Positions 1 to 7,691 of a stretch of 38,734 bases of DNA are shown piece after piece; positions within the stretch are counted from its first letter, which is position 1; each line of letters opens with the position of its first letter. The position numbers and the translations under genes are program-made. The notes under the pieces are model-generated. The model had not been told where the DNA came from and ran no database searches. It worked only from the letters and a program-made list of their open reading frames with translations. Origin of the DNA: Candidatus Saccharimonadota bacterium (GTDB lineage Bacteria; Patescibacteriota; Saccharimonadia; Saccharimonadales; AWTP1-31); assembly GCA_003962975.1 (NCBI GenBank), contig RXKC01000003.1:1-38734 (forward strand). Reading direction: 5' to 3'.

Positions 1-435
1 GACTTACTAGATAATGCCTACCTACTGGAGGGCGATATATACATTCATGACCCAGCTGTTATCCGGCCCTACGAATACCGCAGTTCATATTGTGGCATAC
101 AAGATAATGTACATTCAGATTGGTACTTCCAGACAAATAATCACTCTATAATAACCAGTCTAGCGTTTGGTGATTGCCCTATGATGGATAATTTCTATCA
201 CTATATTGGTATTTCCTACTGGAGACCTCGTGAGGTAAATAATCTTAAATCAGACTTACAAAGTATTTTATCAAGTCCGCACAAGGAACCTTGTATAGAA
301 AATATCCATTTCAACACACATAAACAACACTATTCGTTTATACTCAGGCAGCTGACAAAAAATTCTGTTACAGAAGTAGATACCTATGATGAATTACAAG
401 CTTTACGCTTTAGCTGCCGTAAAATCCAAGCTTAG
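1..435 (+). CDS. LicC-like sugar/choline nucleotidyltransferase, 3' part (5' end outside window)
   Basis: The reading frame is open from the first base, so this is the last 144 residues of a longer protein; the ATG at 181 is internal. What is seen: a LLEGDIYI stretch, like the metal-binding (D/E)GD strand after the first half of a nucleotidyltransferase fold; a short S-D-W-Y-F strand; a G-I-S-Y-W segment; and a C-terminal SVTEVDTYDELQAL. The order and spacing match the C-terminal half of LicC-type phosphocholine cytidylyltransferases (EGD, W-strand, GVSFW, then YEIDSxxDY near the end). The family joins CTP or another NTP to phosphocholine or a sugar phosphate for envelope decoration. The exact substrate cannot be told, and the N-terminal nucleotide-binding loop is missing from the window. 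It is the only plus-strand housekeeping-like gene before the IS remnant. Confidence 0.55.
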   Translation, partial: DLLDNAYLLEGDIYIHDPAVIRPYEYRSSYCGIQDNVHSDWYFQTNNHSIITSLAFGDCPMMDNFYHYIGISYWRPREVNNLKSDLQSILSSPHKEPCIENIHFNTHKQHYSFILRQLTKNSVTEVDTYDELQALRFSCRKIQA

Positions 436-495
436 TTAACTGGATTCAACAGTGATGTGGTGAATATTGCACAGCGGCTACTTGCGTATCTAGCG

Positions 496-1530
496 TTACT
501 CCGACCAATTGAGCGTCACGGTTGTCCCCTTGCCGGCAGCCGTAGTGAGGTCGATGCTGCCACCTAGGTAGGTCATGATCTCGCGGTCTATGTAGAGGTT
601 TATGCCCAGACCTTCGTGGTCTAGCTGCAGGGCGTCTTGGCCGTCGGCTTTGGTAAAGGGTTCAAAGACATGAGCTAGTTGGTCGTCGGTTATACCCGGC
701 CCGTGGTCGGTAATGCGTAGCGACCGATGTGACGAATTCAGAGTAACCTCAACGGTTGCATTCTTGGGGCTAAAGGCGACCGCATTAGACAGTACGCTAG
801 ACAATACTTGGGTGAGCAACTTGCTGCTGCCGGGCAGGCTGACCGCTAGATTTTCGGGCAGCTGGAGGCGTAGTTGCTTGGCCTCTATCTCGACCTGGAG
901 CTCTTGGACACAATCGGCCAGCACGTCGCCTAGCTTGGTTTGGCTGCCGGCTGGGGATAGCTCGGCTAGTTTGTTGTTTTGGGTAGCAATGAGCAGCTGG
1001 AAGCTATCTACTATCTGGCGCAAGCGGCGCGCACCCTCACGCATAATAGCGCCAGCCGACTGGTAGGCCTGGCTGCTACTTGGCAGTTTGTCTAGTGTTG
1101 CCTCGAGTTTTTGGACGTCACCATCTAATACATCAGCCGTAGTAGTGATCAGCTTGTAACGGGCCGTGTCTAGGGCAGCTGTCTGGCGGGCCAGCATGGC
1201 CTCGGCTTGGTTGCGCTTGCCCCGGGCGCGGCCAAGCAGGCTCATCGACCAATAGAAGATCATGGCTACCAGTAACAAGATGACGGCTTGGCTAGCCAGA
1301 GCTAGGTTGCTGACGTCGAGCTTACGGTAATCTCGGGCTATTAGGTTGGTGACAATAACCAGGCCAATGACGGCTCCAAGTGGCAGCCAGAAACGCAGGC
1401 TGCGGATAATTTTTTGGCCAGTAGCAAGCTTGGGCCAGCTAATGCCCTCAAGCGGTACGTGATCTTCAGAGATGAGTCCAGACCACAGGCTGGCATGGAC
1501 TGCCGTGGCATGACTAATGCTGGCACCTGA
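496..1530 (-). pseudogene. Histidine kinase-like membrane protein, N-terminally truncated, no phospho-acceptor His
   Basis: Two membrane helices (around FWLPLGAVIGLVIV and AVILLLVAMIFYW) are followed by a helical dimerisation-like region and a clear HATPase domain: N box LSNAVAFS, G1 box DHGPGI, F box VFEPFTKAD and G2 box GLGINLYI. The H box is absent: where H-E-(L/F)-R-T-P should stand, the helix reads KLITTTADVLDGDVQKL with no histidine. The frame stays open to 1716, but beyond about 1530 it is only the antisense of a transposase (strand +), so the true N-terminus was replaced or lost there. No methionine lies between the junction and the first helix. No response regulator is nearby. It is either a decaying kinase or an ATP-binding regulator that does not autophosphorylate. 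The junction is uncertain by some tens of bases. Confidence 0.6.
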
Positions 1531-2043
1531 GTCCAGGACTTTACCTACCTGTGGGTCGACCGACAGTACCACTACCTTGCGGTTGTACTGGATCTCAAAA
1601 CCCGGCGCGTGCTGGGTTGGAAGCTCGGACTGCGACACACCAGCAACCTGACTTACACTGTACTGTTGGATGCTCTGAGCAGGCACCCAGTGCCTGCCAT
1701 CTTGCACAGTGACCAAGGCTCAGAATACTTGCGCTACAAGCACCAAGAATTGTGCGCGCGACTAGAAATAACGCTCAGTGCATCCGCCAAATCTAGTCCC
1801 TGGCAGAACGGATTCATGGAACGTTTCTTTGGTACACTCAAGGACGAATTGCCACCACTCAACCAGCTCAAGTCCACCGAGCAGCTCCTCGAAGCCATTG
1901 CCCTAACCGTGCATTACTACAACCACAAACGCCGACACAGTGCCTTGCACAACATGAGTCCGGCAGCTTACGCTGCCAGCCTCCTGGCGGCTACGCCGCT
2001 ACGCAAGAGAAGAGACAGGGTGTTGCAGAAAAGCGGAGCTTGA
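1531..2043 (+). pseudogene. IS3-family transposase OrfB, DDE catalytic core fragment
   Basis: The translated frame starts after a TGA at 1528-1530 and reads VQDFTYLWV, then YLAVVLDLKTRRVLGWKLG, HSDQGSEY and NGFMERFFGTLKDE, ending with the typical YNHKRRHSALHNMSP. These hold all three acidic residues of the DDE triad (D of DFTY, D of HSDQGS, E of MERFF), so the rve core is nearly whole. The part before it (helix-turn-helix and linker, about 100 residues) is missing. In relatives a Trp often precedes VQDFTY; the TGA here could be a mutated TGG or just the junction. A GTG at 1609 would give a protein lacking the first Asp, so the fragment should be inactive. Confidence 0.8.
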
Positions 2044-2065
2044 CACACAGATACTAGAGTGGACA
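1531..2065 (+). mobile_element. IS3-family insertion sequence remnant (right part only)
   Basis: Only the catalytic part of orfB and the right end are present. No orfA frame and no left end are visible; upstream of 1531 the sequence reads as histidine kinase on the other strand. Shortly after the transposase stop the plus strand reads AGAGTGGACA up to 2065, whose complement starts TGTCCACT, a form often seen at IS3-family tips. This end is therefore a proposal. No target duplication can be tested because the left end is missing. Confidence 0.55.
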
Positions 2066-2484
2066 CGCCTCGTAAACAACTTGATAGCAGCTGGAGACTA
2101 CCTCTCCACATGCTCTCGCTAGATGCACGTCTTCACTTTCTAGCCATAGACGGCGACAGCACCTGGGTCGCAAGAGGGCATATCGCTGAAAGCGGGCCAA
2201 TACACAAGATGCCTTTCGTATATGTTTCCGCACAGACCACTTCAGCAGATGCTGCGCTTGGATTGGCAGCACAGAACAAAGCAGAACAGTATGCAGCAGT
2301 GACAGAATCAATTTCTGACTACGACGGTCGACTAATTCGTTGGCGACGCGGTGAAATTGAACCAGAGGGCAATTACGATGTCTTGTCTGTTCCTGAGGGA
2401 AACCTGATGGTTACAGACGCACAGGTGTTTCATATTCCTCCTCCAAACCAGGTGGCTGGTCGCACGCTCTTATACTATCTGTAG
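2059..2484 (+). CDS. Hypothetical protein next to IS end, possibly 5'-truncated
   Basis: I do not recognise this 141-residue protein. It is soluble-looking, with no signal peptide or membrane helix. The GTG start at 2059 falls inside the proposed IS right end and shares the frame of the transposase stop at 2041, so the native N-terminus may have been replaced. An ATG at 2110 (MLSLDARLHFLAIDGD) is a reasonable alternative start; no strong Shine-Dalgarno is seen. The middle is rich in Ala and charged residues, and the end is hydrophobic (GRTLLYYL). It converges on the phosphatase gene with one base between the two stop codons, so no terminator fits between them. Confidence 0.45.
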   Translation: MDTPRKQLDSSWRLPLHMLSLDARLHFLAIDGDSTWVARGHIAESGPIHKMPFVYVSAQTTSADAALGLAAQNKAEQYAAVTESISDYDGRLIRWRRGEIEPEGNYDVLSVPEGNLMVTDAQVFHIPPPNQVAGRTLLYYL

Positions 2485-2485
2485 T

Positions 2486-3121
2486 CTACTCTGCAGATCT
2501 TTTCTGTAATTCAACACCATCAACTTCGTCAACAAGAAGCTCTTTGCCGTCATAGACAAGTTTTACATGTCCCGCGTTGCGGAAAGATCCTGAAGGTAGC
2601 TCAGCCGGTGTGCCGTGCTTGAGCTTTATAAGCATAGTGCGAATGCCACCGCCATGTGCGGCAACAAGAATCGTCTTGCCTGGGTTATCTTGAGCGATTT
2701 GTTCTAAAGCTTCCGTAAAACGATTCGATAACATATGGTCGCTTTCGATGTCTTCAGCAACTTGATGTTCCCAGCGATCTTGTTCGGAAAGGCTATTGCG
2801 GTGATCTTTCTGATCTTCAAACAACTTTCTTAGTCGTTCACTCGGTTTACCCTCAAGTGAACCAAAGGTACGCTCGCGCAGCTGCTCAATGTGGTTGGCG
2901 GTATCAAGTGATTTGCCGTAAATAATTTCAGCTGTCTCGATTGCTCGTTGCAAGTCAGAGCTATACGCACCGTCAAAGTGAATGTCTTTCAGTTTAATAG
3001 CTGTTTGTGCAGCTTGCTTACGCCCTTCGTCTGTTAGCGGCGTGTCAAAATGTCCGGAAATAATCTCATCACGATTTGCTTCTGACTCACCATGGCGTAC
3101 GACATAAATAACTGTTCTCAT
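2486..3121 (-). CDS. Histidine phosphatase family protein (phosphoglycerate mutase-like)
   Basis: This 211-residue protein has the family's two catalytic histidines: VVRHGESEANR near residue 9 (RHG motif, the phospho-accepting His) and VAAHGGGIRTM near residue 155. Between them, YSSDLQRAIETAE carries the second Arg of the phosphate pocket. The length fits small broad-specificity phosphatases (CobC/GpmB/PhoE group) better than cofactor-dependent glycolytic mutase (about 230-250 residues with extra insertions). Substrate is unknown. The start is supported by a TATACT hexamer (3129-3134 on the complement) lying 7 bases before the ATG, which predicts a leaderless mRNA. It is followed at once by the convergent orphan ORF. 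Confidence 0.85.
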   Translation of the reverse strand: MRTVIYVVRHGESEANRDEIISGHFDTPLTDEGRKQAAQTAIKLKDIHFDGAYSSDLQRAIETAEIIYGKSLDTANHIEQLRERTFGSLEGKPSERLRKLFEDQKDHRNSLSEQDRWEHQVAEDIESDHMLSNRFTEALEQIAQDNPGKTILVAAHGGGIRTMLIKLKHGTPAELPSGSFRNAGHVKLVYDGKELLVDEVDGVELQKRSAE

Positions 3122-3166
3122 CTGTTAAAGTATACCACGACTCATAGCATCTAGTGTCGCACAAAG

Positions 3167-4237
3167 CTATACAGCAGGTTCAACTTGTTTAGCCTGAGCA
3201 AGCTGTTGTCTGTGTGCTGACACAAACTCATCTTCAAAGCTCATAGCCTTAGCCGCAAAACGCACCATAGTCGGCATGTGCCTAAGTATACGAAGCTTAC
3301 TTCCCCCAGCCAATTTTTTGTCTTTATAGTGTCTTTGGCGACTATACTCGTTAATATTGCGCGCCTTTACCCACAGGTCATCGCGCACTTCAGGGTCTAG
3401 GTCAGCAACAGCTCGCAACACACCAGCCGCTGACTTCAGGCGAGGGCTGCCTGTTGCGCGACCATGTGCCGTAGCTGCATCAATAGCAATGGCTGCCATA
3501 ATTGTATCGCGCTGCTCAATGGTCATATCTTCATAATGAGGCAATCTGTTGTAGCGAATCATTTTTGACACTACCTGTGGTATGGTGCTTTGTAGACGAG
3601 GTGTTGCAAAAGTCCGAGTTACATTTGCACCTAATGCCCGGGCTGCGACACTGAGAGCAGTATGGTGTGAGCCGTAGATTACGGCTAGCTGTTTTTGCTC
3701 GCCACTCCTGCCTAATTTTCGAGCTATCATAGCTAGCTGGGCCAGTGTGACTCCTTCGCGATGCGAGAAGTAACCTGTATAAAAATCTAGATTGTCGGTC
3801 AAATACTGCTCGCCATCGAGTTGGTGATGACTAAATGCCTGCATGGTTTGCTGCTCATCTTCGTCTGTTCGACCCATAAAGTCATCTACAAGAAAGAAAC
3901 GCGGTTTGTTCGGCAGTGCAGTCAGCATTTTCACCCGCTCAATCGAGAAATCGTCAAATGTCCCTAGAAGTTTTTGCTGCTGTTCGGTTGCAATACCTTG
4001 TATCTCATGATTAACGGCACGCTCGTAGGCTTTAGCCATTGTGCGCACATTCATTCCTTCTCGTTCAGGAATGGATGCAGTTTCTTGTGCTACTGCATCG
4101 GCGGTTTCAAGATGAGGAATAAGATGTGAGAGATTATCCTCTGTATGAGACCAGTATACAAAGTTCAGCTCCACATTTGGAGGGAAAGATAGACGTTCGT
4201 TTTCACGAACAATATCAAGCTCATGCGCAACGTTCAT
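3167..4237 (-). CDS. Uncharacterised 356-residue protein, faintly TraB/PrgY-like
   Basis: I do not recognise this family with confidence. The protein is soluble, with no signal or clear membrane helix, and ends in a basic helical tail. Two features recall the TraB/GumN hydrolase fold: an N-terminal strand ending in W-S-H-T followed by a helix and an acidic turn (ETADAVAQE), and, near residue 190, LAVIYGSHHTALSVAARALG, which has the shape of the G-x-x-H-h segment of TraB proteins. This is a weak fold-level guess. A TATACT hexamer sits four bases before the ATG (AATATA six bases before), so transcription probably starts at the gene. It lies 75 bases after the frameshifted gene on the same strand. 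Confidence 0.6.
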   Translation of the reverse strand: MNVAHELDIVRENERLSFPPNVELNFVYWSHTEDNLSHLIPHLETADAVAQETASIPEREGMNVRTMAKAYERAVNHEIQGIATEQQQKLLGTFDDFSIERVKMLTALPNKPRFFLVDDFMGRTDEDEQQTMQAFSHHQLDGEQYLTDNLDFYTGYFSHREGVTLAQLAMIARKLGRSGEQKQLAVIYGSHHTALSVAARALGANVTRTFATPRLQSTIPQVVSKMIRYNRLPHYEDMTIEQRDTIMAAIAIDAATAHGRATGSPRLKSAAGVLRAVADLDPEVRDDLWVKARNINEYSRQRHYKDKKLAGGSKLRILRHMPTMVRFAAKAMSFEDEFVSAHRQQLAQAKQVEPAV

Positions 4238-4312
4238 AAAGAGTATATTTTAACAGATTCGTACTACTCTGTCAATTATATGACTCCCTCGTTTTATGCT
4301 TTCTTACGCAGT

Positions 4313-5007
4313 TTACGGGGCTATGGGTTGCTTGTCTTTTTTCGTATCGCGAACAGTTACGAGTCCTGCCGAAGCAAGTGACCTATAGAGTCGTGGCGGT
4401 GTAGTTGCCGCTAAGGCCGCTAGGCTTCCGCAGCCGCGCTGCAGTATCCGTAATCTATTGGTGTTTGTAGGCTCAACCTGAGTGAGATTGTTCGCATAAT
4501 CTTCGGACAGGTCGGCTGCTGTATCAACAATAATACCGACCTTCAGCAAATGGTCTAGCCATGTATTAAATGATTCAACTTCTAGGGTCTTTGTGCTGTC
4601 GATGCGCAGGAATTTTGCTGTCTCTGCACCCTCCCAAATTGCGAGATTGGCTAACTGGCTCGCGCTCGTTGCTTGTCGTTTTTGGAGGGCAATATCTTTT
4701 ACAGCAGCTGTGACGCCCAGCAACTCTTGTACTCTTGCGTCATCTCTTGCGAATAAACATCGTTAGATTCTCCCTGGGGTGCAAGAATTAATCTTTCGCG
4801 AGCAGCAAGATCATAGGCTGCTTCTCTTTCCGCTTGCGAACCGGTGCCATCGAGTATATTGTCTAGCTCATAAGCTGATGCGATTAGATACTCCCAATCA
4901 GCAACTTGTTCACGCTCGACTGTCAGCCCAAAGGCTTCAGCAGCACTGGCCAAAATGCTAGGACTACGACTGTAGGTATGGACTTCGGATTCGGCAGTAA
5001 GTGTCAT
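4313..5007 (-). pseudogene. Frameshifted gene, possibly isoprenoid-synthase-like all-helical protein
   Basis: Two overlapping frames, 5007-4699 (102 residues) and 4723-4313 (136 residues, TTG start), look like one protein of about 230 residues broken by a single base. The second frame stays open upstream of its TTG and reads FARDDARVQELLGV, which joins naturally to GESNDVY of the first, while the first runs into an unlikely Cys/Trp tail. The lost base would lie near 4755-4765, in a run of T and A. The protein is all-helical with two acidic spots, YELDNILDG in the first half and VDTAADLSEDY in the second, which recalls the two Asp-rich motifs of squalene/phytoene-type synthases; this is a weak guess. 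Its ATG overlaps the stop of the sugar transferase (ATGA), so the two are co-translated. The alternative is two real coupled genes. Confidence 0.5.
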
Positions 5008-5804
5008 GAAAGCTCTCTCGATGTACTCATACCGACGCTTTGGCGTGCATAATTGATCGCTGTATCGCCAAAGAGTGCAATTGTTTCTAGCATTATCCGC
5101 ATGTCTTCACCGAATGAAGCGGTCTCGAGAATATATTTCATCTCAACATCAATTCGGGTAGCCAACTGCTGCGCATCATCACCTTCGACCTGGCGCCTAT
5201 GGTGTAAATTACTGTACTCGTCAAATATGCCGGGTAGTGCGAGCGCGTGCACCTGAGCCCACTCATCTGCCTTACGCACACCCACAAGACGACGAGCATT
5301 TACGAATTGCAGATCCATGAGTGGTCGCGGACCAATTACCGCCATCTCGCGCTTGGCAACGTTAATAAGCTGCGGAGCTTCATCAATACGCAGCAAGCTC
5401 AGTACTTTTCCCATCTCGCTGCGGCGATCATCGTTGTATCTTCCATTGCTATCAGTTTGTTCATGCACACCGGGCATCGTTCGAAGCTTTAGGATTGTAA
5501 ATGGGTTAGCATGCAGACCCAATCTCTCTTGACGAAAAATTGGCTGTTCATGATCGACTAGCCGCACCGCCGCCGCACCAGCGATAGCAGCTGTACCCGC
5601 TAAAGGCGAAACCACCCCTCCCCACAGCAAATCAAATAACAGCTTCGAGTTGCTGTGCAGATAGTCTCTGCCCTGCCCATCGAACTTAGCCGGATCAAAC
5701 AGTTCTGGATTAACTAATAGTGACCTGAGTCTAGCGTAGTTTGCTTCGGGTTTTCTCATACGTTTTGCAGTTATAAACCCGTACCACCGAAGGCGTATGG
5801 TCAT
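5004..5804 (-). CDS. Undecaprenyl-phosphate sugar phosphotransferase (bacterial sugar transferase family)
   Basis: The domain starts with a hydrophobic re-entrant helix around residues 53-82 (FDLLWGGVVSPLAG and on), then IFRQERLGLHANPFTILKLRTM, the family signature, then LLRIDEAPQLINV (D-E-x-P-Q-L-x-N-V) and MAVIGPRPL. These are the hallmarks of PF02397 enzymes, which transfer a sugar-1-phosphate from a nucleotide sugar to the lipid carrier and start polysaccharide or glycan synthesis at the inner membrane face. At 266 residues it is a short, single-domain form without the N-terminal four-helix part of WbaP. The overlap with the following frameshifted gene (ATGA) shows an operon. A TATAAA is only two bases before this ATG, so the start could instead be the Met at residue 16. 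Confidence 0.85.
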   Translation of the reverse strand: MTIRLRWYGFITAKRMRKPEANYARLRSLLVNPELFDPAKFDGQGRDYLHSNSKLLFDLLWGGVVSPLAGTAAIAGAAAVRLVDHEQPIFRQERLGLHANPFTILKLRTMPGVHEQTDSNGRYNDDRRSEMGKVLSLLRIDEAPQLINVAKREMAVIGPRPLMDLQFVNARRLVGVRKADEWAQVHALALPGIFDEYSNLHHRRQVEGDDAQQLATRIDVEMKYILETASFGEDMRIMLETIALFGDTAINYARQSVGMSTSRELS

Positions 5805-5837
5805 TATTTATACACCAAGAATAACAATAATGAAACA

Positions 5838-5878
5838 CCAACTAAAATGAGCCTCCAATGGAGACTCATTTTAGTTGG
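5838..5878 (-). terminator. 19-bp hairpin that includes the CCA end of tRNA-Pro
   Basis: Bases 5838-5856 pair with 5860-5878, with one C-A mismatch (5852/5864) and a three-base loop. The outer three pairs are formed by the encoded CCA of the tRNA (5876-5878). On the minus strand the hairpin follows the tRNA directly, and its last ten bases before the final CC-pair are T/A rich, but no long T run follows. It can act as a terminator in either direction, between tRNA-Pro and the sugar transferase operon. Because it would sequester the 3' end of the tRNA, it may also matter for tRNA processing. Confidence 0.6.
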
Positions 5879-5952
5879 TCGGGGTGAAAGGACTCGAACC
5901 TTCGACCTCGCGGTCCCAAACCGCGCGCGCTAGCCAACTGCGCCACACCCCG
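5876..5952 (-). tRNA. tRNA-Pro (anticodon UGG)
   Basis: A full cloverleaf is visible on the minus strand: acceptor CGGGGTG (5952-5946) with CACCCCG (5886-5880), discriminator A at 5879, encoded CCA at 5878-5876, anticodon stem CGCGG/CCGCG with loop TTTGGGA (anticodon TGG), and a T arm with GGTTCGAGTCC. The length with CCA is 77. It lies between the stop of the metallo-hydrolase and the hairpin. Confidence 0.97.
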
Positions 5953-5999
5953 ACGAGGGTAATGCACCGCGTAATTTTAACAGATGTAGGAGTGATTTA

Positions 6000-6637
6000 C
6001 TAGAGGTTAATTTCTAGTGGTTGTCCATCAACTGGCTGCAGAAACGTCGTCGATGTGTCAGCAAATATCGCTTCCATACGTTGATACACATTATTGCGCC
6101 AGTCTTCGTTCCACATCCAGTCATGAATAGGCACGATGTACTTTGGCTTGAGCTCCATGCCAAGTTCAATCGCTCGGATGGTTGTTCCCCATGGTGCCTG
6201 GACAGGTAGCAATAAAATATCATTTGTACTGCTAAAGTCGTGCGTATCACCAGGGTCGGTCACCAATCCAAGCAGCTAACAATCAGGTCTTTGCAGGCGG
6301 TACCGAATGGCACAACCTTAGCATGATCAACTGTGGTCACGTCAATGTCAGCGGTACTTTGGTCCGAGACGTTGATGGCTCCATAACCTCGCAGTGCCTC
6401 GTGCGCATCAGCAGGTGCAAGCCACTCCACATCTGGCTGGACACCGACAAGCGCTTTAATAAATGGTTCGCCCATGTGGTCAGGATGCATATGCGTCACG
6501 ACCACTGTATCGAGCTTTGGTAGACTTTCTACAGCAACCAAGCCACTCTGCCAACTAAAAATTCCTGGGTCGATTAAAACCGCCTTGTCTTCGTGTTCAA
6601 TAAGTACACATGAATGCACGAATTTAGTAATCTTCAT
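6000..6637 (-). pseudogene. Metallo-beta-lactamase fold hydrolase (UlaG-like), one-base frameshift
   Basis: The first frame (ATG 6637, stop at 6260) gives MKITKFVHSCVLIE, then IDPGIF and the zinc motif THMHPDHMG (HxHxDH), then runs into SCLDW-stop. The second frame (6266 to 6000) continues with GLVTDPGDTHDF, LLLPVQAPWGTTIRAIE, a helix with ELKPKYIVPIHDW and the end QPLEINL. Together they form a complete UlaG/YtkL-like hydrolase of about 212 residues, so one base was lost or gained near 6270-6290. Metal-binding Asp (GDTHDF) and His (PIHDW) are both in the second piece, so neither piece can work alone. The ATG lies inside the end of the CYTH gene (14-base overlap). The 6760 start in the long frame is antisense-like shadow of CYTH. 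Real decay and sequencing error cannot be told apart here. Confidence 0.75.
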
Positions 6638-7073
6638 CTTTTGCCTTTCCAAACCACTCTGGCGGTTTAGTGTTAAATGAAATTTCTGGAATAATTCCAA
6701 TGTCTCTTGTAGGGTCCAGCTGCGGATAGTGCGCTCTATACACATTGGTGACCGAACCAAACATCACATCATTCCAATCAAGCAAAAGTTCTTGTGCCAT
6801 AGCCTGAACCGCCTGTTTGCTTTTGGCTTCAATTTCGTGCACACTACCAAAAGATTTGTCGACATCGCGTTTGTAGGTAACAGTCACCTTATCACCTTCG
6901 TCTCGTACCCGTGCCCACGCATGCTGCTTCTTTAAACCACCGTCCGGAAAGTCCAGAATAACTCGGTGCATAGTGCGCATTGGCTGCTCGCACACAGCCC
7001 CAATCGCTTTCAATTGTTCTCGGAGCGCATGATGATCAATACGTAAAAACTTTGCCTCAATCTCGGTACTCAT
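6624..7073 (-). CDS. CYTH domain protein with an apparent internal deletion
   Basis: The N-terminus MSTEIEAKFLRID is the ExExK motif of CYTH (class IV adenylate cyclase/thiamine-triphosphatase) enzymes, which bind triphosphates inside an eight-strand tunnel. WARVRDEGDKVTVTYKR gives the second basic strand pair. After VDKSFGSVHEIEAKSK the sequence goes directly to a helix and LDWNDVMFGSVTNVYRAHY, which is the end of the family. Relatives usually carry about 40-50 more residues here, with a second ExE strand and a SYQExRR-type strand. At 149 residues this copy seems to have lost, in frame, that part of the tunnel wall, so activity is doubtful. The start is supported by TATACT (7080-7085 on the complement) exactly 6 bases before the ATG. 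It overlaps the start of the hydrolase. Confidence 0.75.
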   Translation of the reverse strand: MSTEIEAKFLRIDHHALREQLKAIGAVCEQPMRTMHRVILDFPDGGLKKQHAWARVRDEGDKVTVTYKRDVDKSFGSVHEIEAKSKQAVQAMAQELLLDWNDVMFGSVTNVYRAHYPQLDPTRDIGIIPEISFNTKPPEWFGKAKDEDY

Positions 7074-7110
7074 ACATACAGTATACGAGATTTGTCAGCA
7101 TCGCTAAAAA

Positions 7111-7293
7111 TCAGAGCGAGTTATTTTGAGTATACTTACTGCCTATGCCAGCAATAACGCCAAGCAAGAAGATAATAAAGCCGACAACCAACTTAGCAAA
7201 GATTGCAACCACAATGGCAACCACTATCAGAACTAAAGCAGAGAATAGAAGTTGTTGGCTAAAACTTTGTTTGGGGGCTTCTGGTTTAGGCAT
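7111..7293 (-). CDS. Small two-helix membrane protein
   Basis: A 60-residue protein with a short polar N-terminus and two hydrophobic helices separated only by FAKLV, forming a hairpin (LLFSALVLIVVAIVVAIF and VGFIIFLLGVIAGIG), then a short polar tail. I do not recognise it. Its ATG overlaps the stop of the coiled-coil gene (TGATG), so translation is coupled and the two products probably act together. Confidence 0.65.
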   Translation of the reverse strand: MPKPEAPKQSFSQQLLFSALVLIVVAIVVAIFAKLVVGFIIFLLGVIAGIGSKYTQNNSL

Positions 7294-7643
7294 CAGTACT
7301 CCAATGGTATCCCAGTTTTAGCTGATACTTTCTCTGCCCATGCCAGCAGTCGGCGATGCTGCGCATCCCTTGCAGTATTTTCGATATCCTGATCGTCCAA
7401 TCTTTTCGCAAAACTATCTATAGTATTCGTTAGCCTATCAAGACTCGTTCTAATATCGGCAATATCTGTGCGTATCTCTACAAGTTCATCGTGAACGTTT
7501 TGACCAAATGCAGCAATAATCTGTGATAAATCGTCTACCGCGTTTTTAACGATTAGCTCGACGTCTGTCTTAATATTGTCGGTTGCGTCAGAGACAATTC
7601 CTTCAACATCTTTTTTTGAAACAACTGCACTACCCTGTGTCAT
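7293..7643 (-). CDS. Small coiled-coil protein
   Basis: The chosen start is the Met of MTQGSAVV, giving 116 residues. A TATGAT hexamer (7650-7655 on the complement) stands exactly 6 bases upstream, and it overlaps the earlier in-frame ATG at 7664, which is therefore probably promoter rather than coding. The body is one long amphipathic helix with heptad-like spacing (VDDLSQIIAAF, VEIRTDIADIRTSLDRL, IDSFAKRLDDQ), ending in a basic segment AQHRRLLAWAEKV. No catalytic motif is visible. Its stop overlaps the start of the small membrane protein, so it may be the cytoplasmic partner of a membrane-bound pair. Confidence 0.65.
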   Translation of the reverse strand: MTQGSAVVSKKDVEGIVSDATDNIKTDVELIVKNAVDDLSQIIAAFGQNVHDELVEIRTDIADIRTSLDRLTNTIDSFAKRLDDQDIENTARDAQHRRLLAWAEKVSAKTGIPLEY

Positions 7644-7691
7644 AGACACATCATACACCGTCACAAGTATTGTTTCTACTGACGAATATCT

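Noticed and set aside
1528-1530. UGA read as an amino acid (alternative code of some CPR phyla)
   Set aside because: UGA ends well-bounded proteins here (for example the DUF1704 gene and the coiled-coil gene with its TGATG overlap), and Trp is coded by TGG throughout.
1531-1716. First 60 residues of the long kinase frame
   Set aside because: This is the complement of a clear transposase sequence and carries no kinase or sensor feature.
6638-6760. Upstream extension of the metallo-hydrolase frame
   Set aside because: It lies in another frame of the CYTH gene, and the family begins at MKITKF with the ATG at 6637.
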